The notes beneath the pieces are model-generated. The model saw only the letters and a program-made list of their open reading frames with translations, was not told the DNA's origin and did not search any database. 64,000 nucleotides of DNA from Streptomyces litmocidini (GTDB lineage: Bacteria > Actinomycetota > Actinomycetes > Streptomycetales > Streptomycetaceae). A program made the translations under genes and the position numbers. This document shows, piece after piece, positions 58,716 through 64,000 of the stretch (position 1 is its first letter; every line of letters starts with the position of its first letter). The stretch covers positions 206,658 through 270,657 of the forward strand of contig NZ_BMTQ01000013.1 in the NCBI RefSeq assembly GCF_014649755.1, given 5' to 3'.

Positions 58716-59284
58716 CGGACCGCGCCACGACCGCACGAGGCGCCCGGCCCGCGCCCGGGCTCTCCTCCGGCAGGATCGCGTGGATGGTGCTGAGGGCGGT
58801 GGCGTCGGTCGCCGTGCTGCTGGCCCTCTACTACGCCCTTCCCCTGGACCGCACCTCCACGCGGTCCGCCATCACGATCCTGGTCGCCGGGCTGGCCGCG
58901 TTCGTCGTGCTGGTCGGTCTCCAGATCCGGACGATCATCCGGTCGCCGATCCCGGTCGTCCGCGCGGTCGAGGCCCTGGCCCTCAGCGTGCCGTTCTTCC
59001 TGCTGTTGTTCGCCGCCTCCTACGTCGTCCTGGCCGCGCTGTCGCCGGTCAACTTCGGCGGGCGTCTGACGCACACCGACGGTCTGTACTTCGCCGTCAC
59101 CGTGTTCGCCACCGTCGGCTTCGGCGACATCACCGCCAAGTCCCAGACGGCGCGGCTGGTGGTGACCGGGCAGATGGTCGCCAACCTGATCGTTCTCGGT
59201 CTCGCGATCCGGCTCGTCGTGGCCGCCGTCCGGCACCGCCGGCGGCAGCAGGGCCTGCCCCGGCCCCCGAGTGGGGGACCGTGA
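58712..59284 (+). CDS. Potassium channel family protein
   Basis: A 190-aa ion channel with the selectivity filter TVGFGD at residues 134-139. Two extra hydrophobic segments (VLRAVASVAVLLALYYALPL, and TILVAGLAAFVVLVGLQI) precede the pore pair (LSVPFFLLLFAASYVVLAAL and TGQMVANLIVLGLAIRLVVA), giving four helices in all. There is no regulator-of-conductance domain. The ATG at 58712 overlaps the YihY stop (ATGA), so the two are co-translated. Confidence 0.9.
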   Translation: MTDRATTARGARPAPGLSSGRIAWMVLRAVASVAVLLALYYALPLDRTSTRSAITILVAGLAAFVVLVGLQIRTIIRSPIPVVRAVEALALSVPFFLLLFAASYVVLAALSPVNFGGRLTHTDGLYFAVTVFATVGFGDITAKSQTARLVVTGQMVANLIVLGLAIRLVVAAVRHRRRQQGLPRPPSGGP

Positions 59285-59347
59285 ACCGCGCAGACCGGAC
59301 TGCCCGACGAGGCCGGGCCGTCCGTCGCCCGCCCGCGTCCCGCCGCC

Positions 59348-59373
59348 GGCACGGCCGGATTCCCGGCCGTGCC
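59348..59373. terminator. Hairpin between convergent channel and phosphatase genes
   Basis: GGCACGGCCGG pairs perfectly with CCGGCCGTGCC around a 4-base loop (ATTC), in the 136-bp gap between the two convergent stops. Confidence 0.75.
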
Positions 59374-59420
59374 CCGGCGGACGGGCGCCGACCGGGTCCT
59401 CGGCTTCGCCGCCGGACGGG

Positions 59421-60683
59421 TCACAGGCGGATGATGACCAGCGCCGTGTCGTCGGTGTTGCCGCCGGGCGGGAGGAGGTCGGCCAGGAGTGCGTCGGCCA
59501 GGGCCTCGGAGTCGGCCGCCCCGTGACGGACGAGGGAGCCGGCGAGGCGGCCCAGGCCCACGTCGATGTCCTCGTCACGGCGCTCGATCAGCCCATCGGT
59601 GTACATGACCAAGGTGGCGCCCTCGGTGAAGGGCGCACTGGCCTGTGGCCGGGGGACGTGTTCGGGGCGGGCGCCGAGCGGCGGATCGGTCGCCCGGTCG
59701 AGGAAGGTCACGGTGCCGTCGGGGTGGAGCAGAGCGGGCGGTGGATGGCCGGCGCTGCTGTACGTGAGGGTGTGGGTGTCCCAGTCGACGAATGCCTTCA
59801 CCACCGTGGTCGACTCGGCCCCGTCGACATGGCGGGCGTACAGGCCCAGGGCTTCCAGGGCCCGGGCCGGGCCGTCGGCGACACGGGCGGCCGCGCTCAG
59901 CGCACTGCGCAGCTGTCCCATCACGCAGGCGGCACCGAGGCCGTGGCCGACGACGTCGCCGACGGCGACCGCGATGCGGTCTCCGGGCAGGTCGACCAGG
60001 TCGTACCAGTCCCCGCACACGTTCAGGGCGCCGACGGCGGGCCGGTAGCGCACGGCCACCCGATGGTTCCTGAGGGGCGTCGGGGCGGGCAGCATCGCCT
60101 CCTGCAGAGCCAGGGCGACCTCGCGCTCGCGCGCATGAGCACGGCGCAGACGTTCGTTGACCTCCTGCAGCTCCCGGGCACGGGTGTAGAGTTCCGCCTC
60201 CAGGACGCGGGCCCGGCTGCCCTCGTTGGCCGTGCCGCGGGCGCGGCTGTCGTGGTCGCCCGTGTCGCCCCGGGCGCGAATGAGTTCGGTGACCTCCTCC
60301 ACCCGGTGGACGATCAGCACCACCCTTCCGTCCGGGCCCAGTACGGGGGCGTTGACGGGGCTCCAGAAGTGTTCCACCCAGTGGCCGGGCCGGCCGGGAT
60401 CCTCGATGTCGTAGCGCAGCAGTGCCATGGTGTCCCGCTCCCCGGTGGCCACCACGCGCAGCATCGACGCCTCGGTCTCCCTCCTGCCCGCCGCGGCCGG
60501 GTCGTCGGGGTTCCCGGGGAAGACGTCGAAGATGTACCGGCCCAGCAATTCCTCGCGCGTGCGTCCGGCCAGGCGCAGGAAGTCCTCGTTGGCGTCCGCG
60601 TACACCAGGTCCGGCGTGAGCAGAGCCACCATTCCGGGCAGGGCCTGGAACACCGCCGCATAGTCGATCTGCGGTTTCCTCAT
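59421..60683 (-). CDS. PAS domain PP2C/SpoIIE-type serine phosphatase
   Basis: A 420-aa regulatory phosphatase. Residues ~5-130 form a PAS domain (VFQALPGMVALLTPDLVYAD, GRTREELLGRYIFDVFPG). A coiled-coil helix (ELYTRARELQEVNERLRRAH) leads to a SpoIIE/RsbU-type PP2C domain (~190-420) with CGDWYDLVDLPGDRIAVAVG, GHGLGAACVMGQ and LVMYTDGLIERRD. It should dephosphorylate an anti-anti-sigma factor in a partner-switching cascade. GAGGTG 8 bases before ATG 60683 fixes the start. No sigma factor is adjacent. Confidence 0.9.
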   Translation of the reverse strand: MRKPQIDYAAVFQALPGMVALLTPDLVYADANEDFLRLAGRTREELLGRYIFDVFPGNPDDPAAAGRRETEASMLRVVATGERDTMALLRYDIEDPGRPGHWVEHFWSPVNAPVLGPDGRVVLIVHRVEEVTELIRARGDTGDHDSRARGTANEGSRARVLEAELYTRARELQEVNERLRRAHAREREVALALQEAMLPAPTPLRNHRVAVRYRPAVGALNVCGDWYDLVDLPGDRIAVAVGDVVGHGLGAACVMGQLRSALSAAARVADGPARALEALGLYARHVDGAESTTVVKAFVDWDTHTLTYSSAGHPPPALLHPDGTVTFLDRATDPPLGARPEHVPRPQASAPFTEGATLVMYTDGLIERRDEDIDVGLGRLAGSLVRHGAADSEALADALLADLLPPGGNTDDTALVIIRL

Positions 60684-61205
60684 ACACTGCCCACCTCGGT
60701 GCCGACCGTCACTGTGCTCCACGATAGGAGTGGAGCCGCCGAGGACCCGAGCCACTGCCCCCCGTGGACCCCTGCCGGTCACCTGGATGGCCCCGCATCG
60801 CGTACGGGGCCCGGGCGTGCCGCAGTGCCTCCCGCGTGTCCGGGGTGGCGGCGCGGGCCTGCCGGGGCCCGGCTGGACCGTGCCGGGGTCCTGGATTCCG
60901 GACGATCGCGGGCGGGTGCGGGCGGTCACGTTCCGAACCATTTCGGCGACGGCCCAGGTCAGCGGATTGTTCGAGGTTGGACCGCCTGTGGCGTCCGCGC
61001 CCGGCAGGCGGGGCGCAGTACCGGAACACCACCTCTCAACTGGCCGAACGACCAGTCGGTAGGGGGCTGTCGAGGGCGCGGCCGGAAAGGTGCGACCGCG
61101 TGTGCGATCACCCTCCGCGTCGACAAGACTCCGTTGCGAAGCCGATCGGCTCGCATCGCACCCGCCATCCCGATCATCCGAGTCATCCCAGGAAGGGACA
61201 TTTCC
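60684..61205. other. Divergent intergenic region
   Basis: No gene is supported in these 522 bp between the phosphatase and the secreted inhibitor gene. Both promoters must lie here, but no consensus pair stands out; a lower-GC stretch at 60935-60975 is the most likely site. Confidence 0.5.
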
Positions 61206-61652
61206 GTGCGTTACTTCCGTGCCCTTGGCGCCACCGCCTTCGCCACCGCGACCGGCCTCGCGCTCGTCGGCACCGCCTTCACCGGCACCGGCACCGCCGA
61301 GGCGGCGCCCGCGAGCCTCTACGCGCCGTCGGCGCTCGTCCTCACCATGAGTGAGGGCGCGCACCCGGCGACCGACACCGTCGTCCGCGCGGTCACCCTG
61401 AACTGCGCCCCCCTGCCGTCCGGCAGTCACCCCGCGCCGGAAGCGGCCTGCGGGGAACTGGCCTCCGCGGGAGGCGACTTCGCGAGCCTGACCGGCTCGC
61501 GGGAGGGCCACCCCTGTACGCACGAGTGGAACCCGGTCACGATCACCGGTGACGGCGTCTGGCAGGGCCGGCGCGTCACCTGGTCGGCGACCTACGGCAA
61601 CCCGTGTGAACTGCGGGCCCGCACGGCGGACAGTACGGTCTTCGCTTTCTGA
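61206..61652 (+). CDS. Secreted subtilisin inhibitor-like (SSI family) protein
   Basis: A 148-aa exported protein. The signal peptide runs to about residue 36 (RYFRALGATAFATATGLALV, cleavage near TAEA). The mature part matches Streptomyces subtilisin inhibitors: LYAPSALVLTMSEG, VTLNCAPLPSGSHP, ACGELASAGGDFASLTG, the reactive-site loop HPCTHEWNPVTITGDGVWQG and a final NPCELRAR. The four cysteines of two disulfides are present. By alignment with SSI (Cys-Pro-Met-Val) the P1 and P1' residues would be His and Glu, unusual for this family (usually Met, Lys or Arg at P1). AGGAAGGGA lies before GTG 61206. Confidence 0.9.
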   Translation: MRYFRALGATAFATATGLALVGTAFTGTGTAEAAPASLYAPSALVLTMSEGAHPATDTVVRAVTLNCAPLPSGSHPAPEAACGELASAGGDFASLTGSREGHPCTHEWNPVTITGDGVWQGRRVTWSATYGNPCELRARTADSTVFAF

Positions 61653-61673
61653 CGGGACCTCAGGTCCGGTTTC

Positions 61674-61713
61674 CCTCAGGGCCTCAGGGCCTCAGGGCCT
61701 CAGGGCCTCAGGG
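61674..61713. repeat. 8-bp tandem repeat (CCTCAGGG), five copies
   Basis: Five exact copies of CCTCAGGG lie 21 bases after the inhibitor gene, followed by a decayed copy CCTCGGAC. Each unit contains a CCTCAGG near-palindrome, so the array could fold into alternative hairpins at the transcript end. Confidence 0.9.
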
Positions 61714-62045
61714 CCTCGGACTCCCGGCCCCGCGGATGCGGTTCGAGGCGTCCATGCGCCGCGGCGCGCTCCGCGGGGACCGTCGGAGCCCGCTGCGCTT
61801 CGTCGACCCCGGGCCTGGCTCCGGCGACGGTGGAGGCGGCGGCTGCTGCCCGTCGCCGCACGGTTCCGCCCCATGCCCGCCGGGCCGGACGCCCCGGCTC
61901 GCCGGCGGCCCCACGCCGAACGGGATCGGCGTCGGCGACAGTGTCGGCGCCGGCTCCGTCGGCGAAGGCCCTGCCGGGGCCGTGCCGCCCCCGCCCCGGC
62001 GGCTGTTGACTACCGCCCCTTGCCCGTTGCACAGTGGGCCCACCC
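61714..62045. other. Intergenic stretch with no supported gene
   Basis: These ~330 bp between the CCTCAGGG repeat and the thiolase remnant show patchy coding bias but no start with a ribosome site and no recognisable protein. The stretch may include the older 5' part of the decayed thiolase unit. Confidence 0.5.
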
Positions 62046-62049
62046 TGAG

Positions 62050-62063
62050 TAAGCAACCGCTTA
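62050..62063 (+). promoter_or_regulatory. TAAGC-AACC-GCTTA dyad, candidate operator
   Basis: TAAGC and GCTTA are inverted around AACC immediately before the ATG-like start of the thiolase remnant, and about 325 bp upstream of the SDR gene. The form is that of a TetR-type operator in front of a fatty-acid or acyl-CoA gene set. The region GAGTAAGCAACCGCTTAGC is also AT-richer than its surroundings. Confidence 0.45.
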
Positions 62064-62065
62064 GC

Positions 62066-62336
62066 ATGTGGACGGAGGCCTCCGTGCCCGAGCTCGACCC
62101 GCGCGGGATCACCCCGGTCACGCGCCCGCGCGGCACCGTGACCGCCGACGGCGCCCGCCGCTCGACGCCGCCGCGCTGAAGAGCCCCGGCCCCGCCGGCC
62201 GTTCGACATGACCGGCGCCCGCGTCACCACCGTCCTCACCACCCCGCTCCAGCGGCACGACAAGCGGTCCGGCGTCGAGCTCACGGGTGCGGGCGGCGGC
62301 GTGGGCACGGCCGTGACCGCCGAGCGTCCGGGCTGA
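62066..62336 (+). pseudogene. Collapsed acetyl-CoA acetyltransferase (thiolase) gene
   Basis: Two thiolase pieces remain. The first (62066-62179) reads ELDPRGITPVTRPRGTVTAD, matching the middle part of thiolases where EITPVTLPDGTVV is usual. The second, from about 62195 to the TGA at 62336, reads RPFDMTGARVTTVLTTPLQR and ends GAGGGVGTAVTAERPG, matching the C-terminal HPFGMTGARITTTLINSLQ and GGGQGMAMVLER signature. The ~140 residues between them, including catalytic residues, are missing, the pieces are in different frames, and the catalytic Cys motif before GGG reads TGAGGG. The gene is therefore dead. It sits in the usual place ahead of an SDR gene. Confidence 0.7.
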
Positions 62337-62386
62337 GCACGTCGCTGAGCACGTCCGCATCGAGATCGAGAAGGAGCACGGAAGGC

Positions 62387-63142
62387 ATGAAGCGTTTCGA
62401 GGGAAAGACGGCGATCGTCACCGGTGCCAGCCGCGGCATCGGCCTGGCCATCGCCGAGCGGCTCGTCGCCGAGGGGGCCCGGGTCGTCATCACCGGCCGC
62501 ACCAAGGACACGCTCGACCGGGCGGTCGCCGGCCTCGGCGGTCCCGCGCACGCCCTGGGCGTCGCCGGCAAGGCCGACGACCAGGCACACCAGGCCGACA
62601 CCGTCCGCCAGGCGATCGAGGCGTTCGGCAGCGTGGACCTGCTGGTGAACAACACCGGCATCAACCCGGTGTACGGTCCGATGATCGAGCTCGACCTGGC
62701 GGCCGGCCGCAAGATCGTCGAGATCAACTGCCTCGCCGCGCTCTCCTGGATCCAGACGGTCCACGGCGCGTGGATGAAGGAGCACGGCGGCGCCGTCGTC
62801 AACGTCTCCTCGGTCTCCGGCGTCCAGCCGGCGCCCATGATCGGCATGTACGGCGCCAGCAAGGCGATGCTGATCTCGATGACCGAGCTCCTGGCCGTCG
62901 AACTGGGCCCGGACATCCGGGTCAACGCGGTCGCCCCGGCCGTCGTCAAGACGAAGTTCGCCACCGCCCTGTACGAGGGCCGTGAGGAACAGCTCGCGGC
63001 CCGCTACCCGCTCAAGCGGCTGGGGGAGCCCGAGGACATCGGCGGGGTCGTCGCCTTCCTGCTCTCCGAGGACGCCGCCTGGCTCACCGGCCAGACCGTC
63101 GTCGTCGACGGGGGCGTCACGCGCGTCGCGGCAGGCGAATGA
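62387..63142 (+). CDS. SDR family oxidoreductase (FabG-like)
   Basis: A 251-aa classical short-chain dehydrogenase. The cofactor loop is TGASRGIG, NNTG follows strand 4, and the catalytic set is Ser (VNVSSVSG) and YGASK. ITGRTKD after strand 2 suggests NADP(H). WLTGQTVVVDGGVT closes the fold. It probably reduces a 3-oxoacyl-CoA or related ketone, in line with the decayed thiolase upstream. ACGGAAGGC precedes the ATG at 62387. Its stop overlaps the HAD gene start by 4 bases. Confidence 0.93.
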   Translation: MKRFEGKTAIVTGASRGIGLAIAERLVAEGARVVITGRTKDTLDRAVAGLGGPAHALGVAGKADDQAHQADTVRQAIEAFGSVDLLVNNTGINPVYGPMIELDLAAGRKIVEINCLAALSWIQTVHGAWMKEHGGAVVNVSSVSGVQPAPMIGMYGASKAMLISMTELLAVELGPDIRVNAVAPAVVKTKFATALYEGREEQLAARYPLKRLGEPEDIGGVVAFLLSEDAAWLTGQTVVVDGGVTRVAAGE

Positions 63143-63867
63143 CCGGCGCCGGCACCCCGCCCACCGCACGGGTCGAGGCCGTCGTCCTCGACTACGGCGG
63201 CGTGCTCACCGGGCCCGTGAAGGAGTCGATCGCGGCCTGGATCGAAGCCGACGGCATCGACCCGGCGTCGTTCTCCCGGACCCTCAAGGCCTGGATGTCC
63301 CGCGGCGCGCCCGCAGGCACCCCGATCCACCGCCTGGAGACCGGAGAGCTGACCGTCGAGGAGTTCGACGCCCTCCTCGCCGCGCAGCTCACCATGGTCG
63401 ACGGCCGGCCGGTCGATCCGGTCGGCGTGCTCTCCCGGCTCTTCGCCGGGATGCGGCCCGACCCGGAGATGTTCGCGCTCGTCGAGGAGTTGCGCGCGCT
63501 CGGCCTCCGGGTCGCCCTGCTGTCCAACAGCTGGGGCAACACCTACCCGCGCGAGCGGCTCGACGCGCTGCTCGATCCCGTCGTCGTCTCCGGCGAGGTC
63601 GGTCTGCGCAAGCCGGCGGCCCCGATCTACGAGCTGACCCTCGCGCGCCTCGGCGTCGCCGCCGGGAACGCGGTCTTCGTCGACGACGCCGAGCCCAACG
63701 TGCTCGGCGCGCGAGCCGTCGGGATGCGGGCCCACCTGCACGTCGACGCCTCCTCCACCCGCGCGGCCCTCGCCGCGCTCGTCCCGGGGCTGCGCCCCAC
63801 CCCGGACGGGCCCCCGCGTGCCCACCCCGAGGACGTCGGACCGACCGCCCCGAGGGCGCTCGACTGA
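63139..63867 (+). CDS. HAD family hydrolase (subfamily IA)
   Basis: A 242-aa haloacid-dehalogenase-fold phosphatase. Motif I reads VVLDYGGVLTG, with the nucleophile Asp kept but the usual second Asp replaced by Gly, as in the epoxide-hydrolase-N/YihX-like branch. Motif II is LLSNSWGN, motif III the Lys in GLRKPAAPIYE, and motif IV FVDDAEPNV. It may dephosphorylate a small metabolite or acyl-phosphate. Its ATG overlaps the SDR stop, so both are one transcript. The C-terminus is followed by a repetitive region. Confidence 0.88.
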   Translation: MTGAGTPPTARVEAVVLDYGGVLTGPVKESIAAWIEADGIDPASFSRTLKAWMSRGAPAGTPIHRLETGELTVEEFDALLAAQLTMVDGRPVDPVGVLSRLFAGMRPDPEMFALVEELRALGLRVALLSNSWGNTYPRERLDALLDPVVVSGEVGLRKPAAPIYELTLARLGVAAGNAVFVDDAEPNVLGARAVGMRAHLHVDASSTRAALAALVPGLRPTPDGPPRAHPEDVGPTAPRALD

Positions 63868-63931
63868 CCGCCCCGAGGATGTTCGGCGGCACCGCCGAAC
63901 CGGCGAAGGCGATGTCCGGCCGCCCCCGGCC

Positions 63932-64000
63932 GGCTTCGCCCTCCCCGGCTTCGCCTTCCCCGGCTTCGCCTTCCCCGGCTTCGCCTTCCCCGGCTTCGCC
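63932..64000. repeat. 15-bp tandem repeat (GGCTTCGCCTTCCCC) running off the right edge
   Basis: Four full units occupy 63932-63991 (the first has one substitution) and a partial unit reaches the window end, so the true array length is unknown. Each unit carries GGCTTCGCC, a GGC/GCC arm pair around TTC, so the transcript could form a series of small hairpins. Confidence 0.9.

Overview
The window is high-GC actinobacterial DNA, almost certainly from a Streptomyces chromosome. Codons end overwhelmingly in G or C, GTG starts are common, and it carries signature Streptomyces loci: a hopanoid operon followed by an XRE-cupin regulator and a tiny membrane protein, a conservon, a secreted subtilisin-inhibitor-type protein, and a LysM/M23 peptidase behind a c-di-AMP riboswitch. 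No phage, IS element, CRISPR array or rRNA was seen. There is one tRNA (Pro, anticodon GGG).

Layout. 1-5.1 kb holds single metabolic genes: a partial enoyl-CoA hydratase, an HdeD-like membrane protein, an anti-sigma-type ATPase, IPP isomerase, a methyltransferase-acetyltransferase fusion and a CDF metal exporter. 5.5-12.6 kb is a tight seven-gene operon: a DUF5941-type CDP-alcohol phosphotransferase apparently starting at CTG, a sugar-phosphate/choline-type nucleotidyltransferase, a glycerol-1-phosphate-dehydrogenase-like enzyme, a second CDP-alcohol phosphotransferase, a glycosyltransferase and a Wzm/Wzt exporter. It ends at a strong hairpin and looks like a dedicated pathway for making and exporting a phosphodiester-linked glycopolymer or glycolipid. 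13.6-23.4 kb is the hopanoid operon (hpnC, hpnD, a 36-codon ORF, hpnE, polyprenyl synthase, shc, hpnG, hpnH, hpnO-like aminotransferase). hpnH and the aminotransferase are fused by a 4-base overlap, so ispG and dxs, which sit there in S. coelicolor as I recall, are absent.

23.4-27.6 kb holds the XRE-cupin regulator with a double palindromic operator, a 51-aa membrane protein, a tyrosine phosphatase, the riboswitch-controlled LysM/M23 peptidase and an SGNH hydrolase. 27.6-32.7 kb is a complete, overlapping STM4011-STM4015 operon (two radical SAM enzymes, a sulfatase-fold hydrolase, an ATP-grasp protein and a leucine-rich-repeat protein). Its families are named but no function is known to me, and it is the best candidate for an undescribed system. 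Divergent from it is a two-gene unit (a 108-aa protein plus a DUF6745 protein) preceded by an exact match to the RecA-independent DNA-damage promoter consensus (TTGTCRGTG-N8-TANNNT).

34.4-39.2 kb has a SIMPL protein, an MBL hydrolase, a VOC protein, a small alpha-helical protein, and about 1 kb of decayed or repetitive DNA. 39.7-43.7 kb is a conservon (CvnA-D plus a GAF protein) ended by a perfect 19-bp hairpin shared with a convergent acyl-CoA dehydrogenase. After tRNA-Pro (45.6 kb) come accessory genes: membrane protein, DUF2252, SHOCT protein, carboxymuconolactone-decarboxylase-like protein, arylsulfatase, NhaP-type antiporter, DUF7144 protein, a frameshifted gene, an anaerobic-type sulfatase maturase, glutamate decarboxylase, YihY, a potassium channel and a PAS-PP2C phosphatase. 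A palindrome TCACCCG-N3-CGGGTGA lies upstream of the arylsulfatase, between the antiporter and the DUF7144 gene, and (one mismatch) upstream of the maturase, suggesting one small regulon. The right end holds the subtilisin-inhibitor-like protein, a collapsed thiolase remnant, an SDR dehydrogenase, a HAD phosphatase and a 15-bp tandem repeat that runs off the edge.
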